DNA of 64,000 nucleotides from Lysobacter sp. Root916. GTDB taxonomy: Bacteria; Pseudomonadota; Gammaproteobacteria; Xanthomonadales; Xanthomonadaceae. Positions within the stretch are counted from its first letter, which is position 1, and each line of letters starts with the position of its first letter. Made by a program: the position numbers and the translations under genes. The notes under the pieces are model-generated. The model was not told the origin of the DNA and did not search any database. It worked only from the letters and a program-made list of their open reading frames with translations. The stretch is from assembly GCF_001429785.1 (NCBI RefSeq), contig NZ_LMJF01000015.1:320550-384549 (forward strand), written 5' to 3'. This document shows, piece by piece, positions 31,191-39,381 of this stretch.

Positions 31191-31302
31191 GGTGCTGCGC
31201 GACGATGCGAATGTCGATGCTGTGGGCCGAAGCTTACAGCGGCGTATCCGCTGATAACCTTCTGGTAGGGGGTCGCAACGCGCGACGGAAAGGACTAAAA
31301 AA

Positions 31303-32772
31303 ATGGCATCACGGGTAGTGCGCAGCGCCGTTCTGGACGTCGGGCTGACATTTTCGTTGCTTTTCGTGTCCGCGGTCGTTGGCGCGCAGACGCCGACTGC
31401 CGCAACCGCCGCGCCGCTGGAATCGGATGCCGCCAGGGTCGTGCGCTACACGCGCGCACTTGAGACATCGCCTGATAGCGCCGAGGCGCGTGAACTCCGC
31501 CAATGGCTGACGAAATGGGCGGACGAGACGCCCGATTACGTCGTCAATGTTTGCGACGTACTCGATCTCGTCAAATCGGACGGGGACACGGTACCCAATA
31601 CCAGTGAATTGTTGCTGCAGTCGATTTACGGAAACGCCGCGTTCCAAGTCGAAAACGGCGCGAAATCCGATGAGTTGTCGAAACAGGTCGCCGCGGTCGA
31701 AAGCACGCTGCGCGCGTATGCCGCGTTCCTCGCCAAGGACGCGAAGGCGAGGGCGCCCCACCTCGACGCGCTGATCGCGAAGCGGGACGCGGGCAGGTTA
31801 CGTGCGTATTTGGCACCGATCGTGGAGAAGAAATGCGACAGCGCCTCCGCTACCGACGGCCCTGTCGATGCGTCCAGACCGTCCAAGCAGCCGTTCCTAG
31901 GCGGCTTCCTGCGTGAATCGCACGTGGTATATCCCCTCAAGGTCGAGGGGTGGGAGATGCGGGGCGAACAGCGCTACGACACGCAGGAAGCCGGCGCCTC
32001 CGTTCGCTTCCAGCGGGCGGGTGACAAACAGGGTTGGATCGACGTCTACTTTTACCCGGTCGGCGTGCTGACCGACGCGGAAGTTGCGCAGATGGCCGGC
32101 GTCGAGCGCCAGAACCTGCTCGATGCTTGGGGAAAGACGATGACGGGTCCGCAGGACATGACGGCGTTGAAGGCATTTGCTGTGCCGATCCAAGCAAGAG
32201 CCAAGGGCAAGGCCACGCACGGCGCAAAGGCCGATGACATCACCGTCTACGCCGTCGACTTCGCCTATGTGCGCGACGGCAAGGCGCTCAGCTCGGCGAT
32301 GATGTTCGCCGTCGACCGCATGTACGCCATCAAGTTTCGCTACAGCGCCGAAGCAGCGAAGCACACGCGCGCCCAACTGCGCCAGGATCTGGAACAGTTC
32401 GCGCAGAGCATGCTGCCGCGGCTGCAGATCAGCAGCACAGGCAACTGCTGGTCGCCGCCGCCGATCGAAGCCCTGGCCAAGGATGCGAAACCGCCGGAGA
32501 AGGCGCTGGTCACTTCGTCGCTCAACGGCGTAGCGGTGGCATGGGTACTGCCCGGCCGCGTCGTCGCGCGCGACCCGTCGCATCCCACGGCGGCCGATAC
32601 GCAGGCCATTGCCCTGTCGCTACAGGGGCGGCTTTACGACGGGTGTGCCAGCGCGGAGCCGCTCCTGCCCGACGTGAAGGACGGCATGCGCGAACTGCGC
32701 TTCGAGTACGGCACCGGAAAGTCGGCCCCAGTGGAACGCCCTCTGAGGATCCAGCGTTCGGGAGCGGGTTGA
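31303..32772 (+). CDS. Secreted protein of unknown function, 489 residues
   Basis: I do not recognise this family. It has a signal peptide (hydrophobic core about 15-26, cleavage near VVGAQ-T), AAGGA before the ATG and no membrane segment afterwards, so it is probably periplasmic or secreted. The N-terminal 180 residues are helical. The middle is mixed alpha/beta with a VYPLKVEGWEMRGEQRYDTQ start. The last 90 residues form a separate-looking beta region (GVAVAWVLPGRVVARDPSHP). It is the first gene after tRNA-Thr. The less extreme GC and varied codon use are mildly unlike the core genes upstream, but no transfer marker is visible. Confidence 0.75.
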   Translation: MASRVVRSAVLDVGLTFSLLFVSAVVGAQTPTAATAAPLESDAARVVRYTRALETSPDSAEARELRQWLTKWADETPDYVVNVCDVLDLVKSDGDTVPNTSELLLQSIYGNAAFQVENGAKSDELSKQVAAVESTLRAYAAFLAKDAKARAPHLDALIAKRDAGRLRAYLAPIVEKKCDSASATDGPVDASRPSKQPFLGGFLRESHVVYPLKVEGWEMRGEQRYDTQEAGASVRFQRAGDKQGWIDVYFYPVGVLTDAEVAQMAGVERQNLLDAWGKTMTGPQDMTALKAFAVPIQARAKGKATHGAKADDITVYAVDFAYVRDGKALSSAMMFAVDRMYAIKFRYSAEAAKHTRAQLRQDLEQFAQSMLPRLQISSTGNCWSPPPIEALAKDAKPPEKALVTSSLNGVAVAWVLPGRVVARDPSHPTAADTQAIALSLQGRLYDGCASAEPLLPDVKDGMRELRFEYGTGKSAPVERPLRIQRSGAG

Positions 32773-33137
32773 CGGCGGGATGATCAGAAAAGCTCAGCCC
32801 GGCAGATGGGGTGCCGGTGCGGAAGGGGAGCAACAAAGTCGGGCCCAAAGGTAGGTGTCCCGGTCCTGCCCCTCCCGACCTCCGGGTAGGAGCGGCGCAA
32901 GCCGCGACCACGAACCCCACCTGCCGCAAAAACACCGACCCCCCGCTTGGCGCTTCTAGCCCCCTCCTTTGAAAAAGGAGGGCTGGGGAGGATTTGCTCT
33001 TGCCCCACCTTCCGCCTAAACCTAAAGACGAGCCTCAGGCCCGCCTCGGAACTTTCACAACCCCCGCGCCGCCGCCAATCGCATCACCCTGTCGCTACAC
33101 TCCCAGAACGCACCACCCAATCCATCCAGGAGCCCCC
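32773..33137. repeat. Intergenic region with one dispersed palindrome
   Basis: Positions 32960-33000 hold a variant of the dispersed element (ccccctcctttgaaaaaggaggg followed by ctggggaggatttgctct). No gene is visible in the rest of this 365-base gap. Confidence 0.6.
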
Positions 33138-33620
33138 ATGCGTTTTCGATTCCTGTCGTTCACGCTAGGGCTGACGCTCCCTCTCGCAGTGTTAGCCGCT
33201 CCCCAGGCCCCCGACATCGTCGGCGCCTGGACCTGCGGCCCTTACGAAACACCCGGCCCCGACCTCTCGGCTTCGACCATCGACCGCCGCGTCTACTCCG
33301 ACAACGGCTACTTCACCGAGCACAGCTTCGTCACCTACACCCGCGAAGGCCTGCAAATCCGCACCGAAACCCGCAACACCGGCACCTGGTCGCTGCAAGG
33401 CGACTTGATCGAAGTACGGTTCAACTCGTCGAAGTTCCTTTCCTCCGACCATCCCGCGTTCACGGTCGCCCATGGGCAGGCCACACTGGATGCCATGAGA
33501 GCCCGCAAGAACTCGGATACAAAGCGCATCCTCCGGTTCGACGGGCAGAGCATGGTCACGATCCCGTTGGGTTCGATGGACGCGCAGGGCGAAGTGCAGG
33601 TGTCCTGCAGTAGAGGTTGA
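33138..33620 (+). CDS. Small secreted protein of unknown function, 160 residues
   Basis: It has a signal peptide (RFLSFTLGLTLPLAVLAAP, cleavage near residue 20) and then a beta-rich body: IVGAWTCGPYE at the N-terminus, TGTWSLQGDLIEVRF in the middle and a C-terminal strand ending EVQVSCS. The G-x-W start and repeated beta strands recall lipocalin-like or META-like small barrels, but I cannot name a family. Two cysteines (in GAWTCG and VSCS) could form a disulfide. CAGGAG precedes the ATG. It is probably periplasmic. Confidence 0.75.
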   Translation: MRFRFLSFTLGLTLPLAVLAAPQAPDIVGAWTCGPYETPGPDLSASTIDRRVYSDNGYFTEHSFVTYTREGLQIRTETRNTGTWSLQGDLIEVRFNSSKFLSSDHPAFTVAHGQATLDAMRARKNSDTKRILRFDGQSMVTIPLGSMDAQGEVQVSCSRG

Positions 33621-33675
33621 TCGTCGCTGACGCGGGCGAGATGCCTGTCAATGCATGAAAAGTCGGGGGGAAGCG

Positions 33676-34290
33676 ATGAGACGTTGGGTAATGGCGTTCG
33701 CCATGTGTGGCGCGGCCGGTGTGACGTTCGTGGGCGAAGCCAAATCGGAGCCGGTTCCAAGCGCGTGCTTTCCTGCGCGCATCGGCGATCTGGAGGCCTT
33801 CAGCTTCTCGAAAGAGGATCACGACGCGCTGCGCCGGGATCGCCTGGGGAAAATTTTCGGCTATAACGCGCGCCCCTACCGGACCGCGCTGACGGTATAC
33901 CTCATGGACAAATCGCGGTCCGCCAGCGTGGAAACGGAATTCAGAGGGGCCGAAACCGAAATCGTGGCGGCGCATCCAGGCATGGAAATCGTTACGCGCA
34001 ACTTTGCGCAGATCGTCTTGGCGGGTCACCCCGCCCCTGGGCAGTTGGGGCTCTACCGGTGGACCAAGGAGAACGAGGACGTCGGCTCCGTTCTGTGGAT
34101 AGGCGAGTCGCCCAGCAGGATAGTGAAGATCCGCCTCTCGTTCGTCGCACCGAAGCCGGCCGATCAGGCCGCCGCCGCGATGCAGTACGCCATGAACGCC
34201 CTGGGCGACGCGGCGAAACATATCTGCGAGCCCGTCTCATCGGATGTGGATGATGCGTTCGAGAAACCGTCGCCTTCAAAAGCTTCGTAG
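33676..34290 (+). CDS. Secreted protein of unknown function, 204 residues
   Basis: The ATG at 33676 was chosen because a strong purine-rich site (ggggggaag) precedes it and it starts directly at the signal peptide (MRRWVMAFAMCGAAGVTF, cleavage near EAKS). An ATG 21 nt upstream is less likely. The mature part is alpha/beta (LTVYLMDKSRSASVETEF, GQLGLYRWTKENED, VKIRLSFVAPKP) with a short acidic tail, and has two cysteines. No family is recognised. It lies 55 nt after the 160-residue protein in the same direction, so they may be co-transcribed. Confidence 0.72.
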   Translation: MRRWVMAFAMCGAAGVTFVGEAKSEPVPSACFPARIGDLEAFSFSKEDHDALRRDRLGKIFGYNARPYRTALTVYLMDKSRSASVETEFRGAETEIVAAHPGMEIVTRNFAQIVLAGHPAPGQLGLYRWTKENEDVGSVLWIGESPSRIVKIRLSFVAPKPADQAAAAMQYAMNALGDAAKHICEPVSSDVDDAFEKPSPSKAS

Positions 34291-34425
34291 GCCCACCCTA
34301 TGCTCCCACCCGCACTGACAGATCACGCCTTCGATCGCCTCGTGTCCTTGCGCGATGCCTACTGCCTCATGGAACGCTTCGCGTCGGCGTACCTGGCCCG
34401 CGGCGGGTTGGCATTGGGGCGAAAC

Positions 34426-34460
34426 AAAAGCGGCTCGGTCAAGGCTGTGACCGAGCCGCT
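34426..34460 (-). terminator. Intrinsic terminator of the paralogous cysteine-protein pair
   Basis: A perfect 13-bp stem (agcggctcggtca/tgaccgagccgct, 6-nt loop) is followed on the minus strand by TTTGTTT. It lies 46 nt after the stop of the 90-residue protein. Confidence 0.85.
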
Positions 34461-34505
34461 GCAAATCCAACGATGGGCCTGGAGCAGAGCTGGCGCGCGT
34501 GGCGC

Positions 34506-34778
34506 CTAGTTGCAACTGCCCTTGTGCTTGGCGCGAACCCCGCGACAGCGGAACATCCCGTTCTCCAACTGCACGCAGGTATCGAGCTTCGGGTACGTAC
34601 TCACGCAGCGCTTCGCCGCTTTGGCGGCGGCCTCGACATTGCGGGTGGCGGCGGCCATCGCTTCTTCCAGCGTAGCGCCATCGCCGGTCACGACGACGCC
34701 GGCATAGGCTGGCAATGACAGCGCTAGCAGTGTCCCCAAGAGGAGCGGTGCGATCGCCTTCGGCTTTCTGGCGTTCAT
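34506..34778 (-). CDS. Small secreted four-cysteine protein, paralogue B
   Basis: A 90-residue exported protein (signal peptide to about residue 26, LPAYAG). It has four cysteines at 58, 68, 78 and 89 and a C-terminal motif shared with the next gene upstream: CVSTYPKLDTC, then FRCRGVRAKHKGSC. The spacing C-x9-C-x9-C-x10-C suggests two disulfides or a metal site. An Ala-rich helix precedes the motif. GGAGG lies six bases before the ATG, which shares a base with the upstream stop (TGATG). I recognise no named family. Confidence 0.78.
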   Translation of the reverse strand: MNARKPKAIAPLLLGTLLALSLPAYAGVVVTGDGATLEEAMAAATRNVEAAAKAAKRCVSTYPKLDTCVQLENGMFRCRGVRAKHKGSCN

Positions 34779-35128
34779 CACTGGCCTCCCGCCAAGAAGG
34801 CTTTGGCGGCCGGGCCGCTCAGGCCGTTCGCCGCCTTGATCAGATTGTCCAGGTCCGAAGGCTTGTTGGCGCAGCTGCCCTTGTGGTTGGCGCGGATGGC
34901 CTTGCACTGGAAATAGCCCGCGAACTTCGCCGACTCCTCACAGGTGTCGAGCGACGGATAGGCGGATACGCAGGTGCCGTGCGCGATGGCGGCTTTCTCG
35001 ACGGCGGCGACGCTCTTTTCCAGAGCGACGCCGAGGTCCTTGTCGACGCCGTACACCGGCTCACCCGCCGCAGCCTGTCCGGAAAACACGGCCAACCCCA
35101 AGGCCGTTACGATCAAAATCCGATTCAT
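34778..35128 (-). CDS. Small secreted four-cysteine protein, paralogue A
   Basis: A 116-residue exported protein (signal peptide to about residue 21, GQAAAG). Its four cysteines at 53, 63, 75 and 86 lie in CVSAYPSLDTC and FQCKAIRANHKGSC. This is the same signature as its downstream neighbour, with two extra residues in the middle loop (C-x9-C-x11-C-x10-C). About 30 residues follow the motif. The two genes are translationally coupled and share one terminator, which points to tandem duplication and joint function. Host-defence-like, inhibitor or surface roles are all possible; nothing in the sequence decides. Confidence 0.8.
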   Translation of the reverse strand: MNRILIVTALGLAVFSGQAAAGEPVYGVDKDLGVALEKSVAAVEKAAIAHGTCVSAYPSLDTCEESAKFAGYFQCKAIRANHKGSCANKPSDLDNLIKAANGLSGPAAKAFLAGGQ

Positions 35129-35471
35129 ACATCCCCCTGTATGCGTAGTTTTGAAAGCCCTACGGTGCCGGGTGTGCTGTGGCTGTCCCCATCGGCACCG
35201 CGCAAGGATGCTAACCAGTGGGGTAGGGGCTTCGCAAATGAGTCCGCCGGTCCGAGGGGGCGGCGGACTGTTAATCCGCCCACGCGCCAGTTCGGCATCG
35301 CCGAAACAGGGGGCAGGGTGGGGGCTACTTTCTAAAGGCCGACTTCAACGCCTATTCCCCGTTCGGCGGCCACTGGCTTTCGCACAGCTCCTGTGCCAAA
35401 TCCATCGCATTGACACGTTTCCTCCGTCGAGACCAGACTTCCCCCCGTATTCCACGCCGACGGGGGCTGTG
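35129..35471. other. Intergenic region upstream of the paralogue pair
   Basis: 343 bases with no supported gene. A short palindrome ggcgga-ctgttaa-tccgcc occurs at 35262-35280. The promoter of the leftward four-cysteine pair should be near its left end, but I could not place it. Confidence 0.4.
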
Positions 35472-35750
35472 ATGGGGCACGCATTGCTTGCGTTCGTAAA
35501 GTGGTTCTTCGCCGCGGCCATAGTCGGCGTGATCGCCGGTGGCGTCATCGGAGGCATGATGGGGACGGACGTCGACTCGTCCTACCGGGCAGGCCAAATC
35601 GTTGGGGTCCTCGTCTGGCCCATCGTGCTCGTCGTCGCCATCGCCGGCACTTGTTTCAGCGTCTCTCGCGAAAAGAAGCGGCATGCTCAGGCCCTGGCCG
35701 GACCCCGCATCAGCGATCAGTACCGCAACGACCGTGACAACGGCGCCTGA
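35472..35750 (+). CDS. Small membrane protein, 92 residues
   Basis: Two hydrophobic spans are evident: about 5-30 (glycine-rich, IVGVIAGGVIGGMMG, recalling glycine-zipper packing) and about 43-63 (VGVLVWPIVLVVAIAGTCF). A basic hydrophilic tail (SREKKRH ...) follows. The start ATG has a G-run upstream. Function is unknown. It is an isolated gene and composition is the only support, so some doubt remains that it is expressed. Confidence 0.55.
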   Translation: MGHALLAFVKWFFAAAIVGVIAGGVIGGMMGTDVDSSYRAGQIVGVLVWPIVLVVAIAGTCFSVSREKKRHAQALAGPRISDQYRNDRDNGA

Positions 35751-36035
35751 CGATCGGTTCCGAAGCGCGCATGGCTTGAACCGCGGTCTTGCGTGGAGTA
35801 CACGACGACGCCTGCCACAGCGGCTGGCGACTAACTGCCGCGTGAGACCGCGCCCGGCCAGGTCTTGTACGGTCCGGCGATTAGGCTTGTCGCGCGAGGC
35901 TTGCGTGCGGCATGCCCGAAGCTGCGCATGACCGGCGGGGCCTTGCGGTCGGAACTAGTGCCAGGTATCGCGCTCAGCAGGGCCGTGCCGATTGACGCCG
36001 CTTCAAGATCGCTCGATTTGGCATTCGACCGGCTT

Positions 36036-36476
36036 CTATCGCCCGAGCTCTTGCGCAAGCCCGATGAGTATCCCCTCGGGCCCCCGGATGTAGCAAAGCC
36101 GATACACGTCCTGGTACCGGACCACTTCGCCGACCAGCGTCGCGCCGCGTTTGCGCAGCCGGGCGAGCGTGTCGTCGATGTCCACCACAGTGAACATGAC
36201 GCGCAGATACCCGAGGGCGTTCACCGGAGCGTTGCGGTGATCGGCGATTACAGGCGGCGCGAGGAATCGGGAGAGTTCGAGCCGGCTGTGGCCGTCCGGC
36301 GTGCGCATCATGGCCATCTCGACGCGCATGTCGCGCAGGCCGGTGACGCCGTCCGCCCAAGGCCCTTCGATGGGAGCACGCCCTTCGAGCTCCAGGCCCA
36401 GTTCGGTGTAGAACTCGATGGCGGCGTCGAGGTCGTCCACCACGATGCCGATGTTGTCCATGCGCTTGATGGTCAT
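36036..36476 (-). CDS. VOC-family (glyoxalase/dioxygenase fold) protein
   Basis: A 146-residue vicinal-oxygen-chelate protein built of two beta-alpha-beta-beta-beta units: MDNIGIVVDDLDAAIEFYTELG opens the first and LRVMFTVVDIDDTLARLRKRG opens the second. It ends in YIRGPEGILIGLAQELG, the usual closing strand, with a Glu that often binds metal. It could be a glyoxalase-, bleomycin-resistance- or dioxygenase-type enzyme; the substrate cannot be inferred. GGAG precedes the ATG. It is divergent from a GST gene 306 nt away, and both may serve detoxification. Confidence 0.88.
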   Translation of the reverse strand: MTIKRMDNIGIVVDDLDAAIEFYTELGLELEGRAPIEGPWADGVTGLRDMRVEMAMMRTPDGHSRLELSRFLAPPVIADHRNAPVNALGYLRVMFTVVDIDDTLARLRKRGATLVGEVVRYQDVYRLCYIRGPEGILIGLAQELGR

Positions 36477-36782
36477 GAGGTCTCCTGGAGCTGGGTTGAA
36501 TCGCGCCGGGAAGGACGGATGGGCGACGCCGGCGTCGATTGCTGATGGGAGCGGGGCACGGATCGATAGTCCAGCGGCTCAGACTCAAGGTCAACGGCCG
36601 AGTCGCCGCTCACCGGCGCCCAGGCGTCCTCACCGTACTATCGCGGGGCGAGGGCGGTCCAGGTCGAAGCTGAGGGCCGATGTGTGCGAAATCCTTCCCG
36701 GGCTCATGTCGAATTCGGGTCTGCCTGTTCGTCGCCATGGTGTAAGCAGCCAAATCTCCCCCATGCCACCAGGAGCACGCCG
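36477..36782. other. Divergent intergenic region between VOC and GST genes
   Basis: About 306 bases that must hold the promoters of both divergent genes. I see no gene, repeat or clear operator. Confidence 0.4.
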
Positions 36783-37436
36783 ATGACCGTCACCATTACC
36801 GCCTTCGAACGATCGCCCGACGGGGGCAAGGGCCTGGCGCGCGACACGCGCGTGCGCTGGGCGCTGGAGGAAGTGGGGCAGCCTTACGAGGTTCGCCTGG
36901 TGTCGTTCCGCGACATGAAGGAGCCCGCGCACCTGCGCCTGCATCCCTTCGGCCAGATTCCCACCTTGGAGGAGGACGACCTCGTCCTGTTCGAAACCGG
37001 CGCGATCGTCCTCCATCTCGCCCAAAGCCGGCCGGGCCTGCTGCCGGACGACGCCAATGCGCGGGCGCGCGCGATCGCCTGGATGTTCGCCGCGCTCAAT
37101 ACCGTCGAACCGCCGATCCTCGATATCGTCGTCGTCAAGTTCCAGGAAGGCGACAAGCCCTGGGCGCAGGAACGGCTGCCGCTGGTGATGGACCGTATCC
37201 GCGCCCGGCTGGTGCAGCTGGCGGCGCGGCTGGGCGATGCCGACTGGCTCGACGGTGCGTTCAGTGCGGGCGACCTGATGATGGTGTCGGTGCTGCTGCG
37301 GCTGAGGCCGTCGGGCTTGCTCGACGAGTTCCCGAGCCTGGCCGCCTATGTGGCCCGCGGCGAAGCGCGGCCCGCCTATCAGCGCGCGTTCGCCGCGCAG
37401 TGGGCGGTGAATGCCGCCCCGCCGCCGGCCGCTTGA
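36783..37436 (+). CDS. Glutathione S-transferase family protein
   Basis: A 217-residue protein with an N-terminal thioredoxin-like GST domain: VRWALEEVGQPYEVRLV, then HPFGQIPTLEEDDLVLFETGAI, which holds the cis-Pro and the Glu-Thr/Ser that grip glutathione. An all-helical C-terminal domain follows (LDGAFSAGDLMMVSVLLRL, with the N-capping motif). The usual catalytic Ser/Cys near the N-terminus is not obvious (FERSPDGGKG). AGGAG precedes the ATG. Cytosolic conjugation or peroxide detoxification is likely. Confidence 0.9.
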   Translation: MTVTITAFERSPDGGKGLARDTRVRWALEEVGQPYEVRLVSFRDMKEPAHLRLHPFGQIPTLEEDDLVLFETGAIVLHLAQSRPGLLPDDANARARAIAWMFAALNTVEPPILDIVVVKFQEGDKPWAQERLPLVMDRIRARLVQLAARLGDADWLDGAFSAGDLMMVSVLLRLRPSGLLDEFPSLAAYVARGEARPAYQRAFAAQWAVNAAPPPAA

Positions 37437-37497
37437 CCGAGCCGTTCACGCCTGGCGGCCCAAGGCAGAGTCCGCTCTCACCGCTGCGGTCGCGCCT

Positions 37498-37584
37498 TCT
37501 GTGGGAGCGACGCGAGCGACTGACATCCGGAGTGGCTGCGCTGGCGGCCGAAGCTTCAATCGCGACTCACGTCGCTCCCACAGA
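37498..37584. repeat. REP-like inverted repeat (tgtgggagcgacg)
   Basis: Arms tctgtgggagcgacgcgag (37498-37516) and ctcacgtcgctcccacaga (37566-37584) face each other across a 49-nt loop in the 303-base gap after the GST gene. The GTGGGAGCGACG core is a common extragenic palindrome in Xanthomonas, Lysobacter and Pseudomonas relatives. The rest of the gap has no recognisable gene. Confidence 0.75.
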
Positions 37585-37739
37585 GAGCAAGCGGGCAGCC
37601 ATTGGTCTGCGATCGGCGGGCCAGAAGTTCCTGCAGCCATTGCGAGTTCCGACTGGACAGCGCTTGAGCAACATTCGTGTCGTCTTCGCTTTGGAGTGCG
37701 TTCAACGCCGCCAGGCTGTCCCGGCGGCGCTTCGAACGC

Positions 37740-39236
37740 TTACAGCTCGGACTTGCTGGTGATGAACACCGGCAACGGCACGTCCAGCACTTGATCGGCG
37801 ACCGGTCGGCCGGCGAGGAAGTTGGCGATGCTCTCGGCGATGCCCGCGTTGCCCAGCCACAGCTCGTTGTCATGGCTGGCGCCGCGAACCAGCAATTCCT
37901 TGCCCTGGCTGAAGCCAGGCCGCAGCGCCTGCGCGTTGGCGTGCGGTGTGCGGCCGTCCAGCGTGCCGCTGACGAAAAGCACGGGCACATCGCTACGCAG
38001 CGGCCCGCGGAATGCCTCCCCCAGATCGACGAGTCCTAGGCCGTCGGCGAGTTCCGGGAACGGGAAGTTCAAGGCGTCGCCGAGCATGCTTTCGCGCGCC
38101 TGTGCCTCGACCAGGGCGCGGCGCTGGGGACTCTGGCCGGATGCCACATCCATCGCCAGCGGCATGGCCCGGAATCCGCCCAGTTCCTCGCGCACCATCA
38201 GGACGAAGCTCGCCAGCAGGCCATAGTCGCCAGCTTCGGCTTCGCGCAACATCAGCGGCAGCATCCGCTGGGTGGAGCGCCGGCCCAGCGCAATGGCGAT
38301 CGCCAGCTTCGCGTCGTACTCGCCGATGGTGACTTTTCTGCCGCCGTGCTTGGAACTGCTGCCTTGGGCCGGTTGACGACGCAGCGTTTCCAGCACGCGT
38401 CGGGCCGATCCTTGCAGATCGTCGAAACCGTCCTTCTTGGCGATGACGGCCAGATCCGCCAACAAGGCATCCGCGGCCAACGGCAACTTGATCGTATCGT
38501 CAGGCCCCTCGGAGCCCATCAGCACCACACGCTCAAGGCTCGGGCCGTGTCGGCGCACGGTGGCCAGCGCCAGATGCGTGCCATAGCTCATTCCCCATAG
38601 GCTGATGCGCTTCAGGCCCATCGCACGCTTCAGGGATTCGATGTCGTCGGCGCTTTCGGCCGTGGTATAGGCGGCCAGGTCGACGCCGCTCTTTCGCCAT
38701 TCGGAGATGCAGCTGACGGCGGTTGCGCGCAGCGCTACCAGCGCGGCCTCGCGCTGCAGCGGTTGGGCGTCGTCGAAGCGATGCGCGTGCGAGCATTCCG
38801 GGGGCATGTCCGAAAAGTCCGTGCCGCGCTGGTCGAGCAGCAGCACATCGGTCTCGCGGCGGATACGGTCGAACACCGGCCAGCGCGGGCCCAGCGCCGT
38901 CCCGAAACCGGAGCCGCCCGGGCCACCGGCCAGGTAGACCACGGGTGCGCTGCGGCCGTCGCCACCGGTCGCGGGCAGGCGCACCACGCGCAAACGGATG
39001 CGCGGTCCGTCGGGCTGGCTGTGTCTGCGCGGCACCTCCAGAAACGCTTCCTCGGTCGCGATCGTGCCATTGCCCTTGGTCTCCATCGCGTAGGGCTTGA
39101 ACACCAGCGGCGCCTGCGCATCGCGGGCCAGTGCCGGCGATGCGCAGGCCAGTGCGATACACAGCGCCGCCAGGCGTCCGGTCCGATGCGGGGGCGTACC
39201 GCGTTTGCCGACAACGAATAGCGATTTTCCGAACAT
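37740..39236 (-). CDS. Secreted alpha/beta-hydrolase, S33 aminopeptidase-like
   Basis: A 498-residue alpha/beta-hydrolase with a signal peptide (LAALCIALACASPALA, cleavage near residue 38). The oxyanion strand AGGPGGSG (about 103-110), nucleophile elbow GMSYGT (Ser217), late Asp in SGTLDGRTP and His in RGASHDNEL form the expected triad. The GGPGGSG plus WGMSYGT combination and the large cap are typical of S33 tripeptidyl/prolyl aminopeptidase relatives, so a periplasmic peptidase is likely; an esterase is possible. GGAG precedes the ATG. It is divergent from the histidine-kinase gene 145 nt away. Confidence 0.88.
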   Translation of the reverse strand: MFGKSLFVVGKRGTPPHRTGRLAALCIALACASPALARDAQAPLVFKPYAMETKGNGTIATEEAFLEVPRRHSQPDGPRIRLRVVRLPATGGDGRSAPVVYLAGGPGGSGFGTALGPRWPVFDRIRRETDVLLLDQRGTDFSDMPPECSHAHRFDDAQPLQREAALVALRATAVSCISEWRKSGVDLAAYTTAESADDIESLKRAMGLKRISLWGMSYGTHLALATVRRHGPSLERVVLMGSEGPDDTIKLPLAADALLADLAVIAKKDGFDDLQGSARRVLETLRRQPAQGSSSKHGGRKVTIGEYDAKLAIAIALGRRSTQRMLPLMLREAEAGDYGLLASFVLMVREELGGFRAMPLAMDVASGQSPQRRALVEAQARESMLGDALNFPFPELADGLGLVDLGEAFRGPLRSDVPVLFVSGTLDGRTPHANAQALRPGFSQGKELLVRGASHDNELWLGNAGIAESIANFLAGRPVADQVLDVPLPVFITSKSEL

Positions 39237-39381
39237 GGCGAGCTCCGATTGGGAGAGGATCTGGACGTGGCCTTCGCCACGGGATCAGCATCCGCTTCGA
39301 CGCCGCGGCCAGGCTGCGCCGGTCCGCCGAACAGCTCCAAACGGCTGTCCAGTGTCTCCGTGCCGCCGATAAGATGGAGGC

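Noticed and set aside
34300-34509. Small plus-strand frame of about 69 codons
   Set aside because: It runs through the perfect terminator hairpin of the leftward cysteine-protein pair and has no family or ribosome-binding support.
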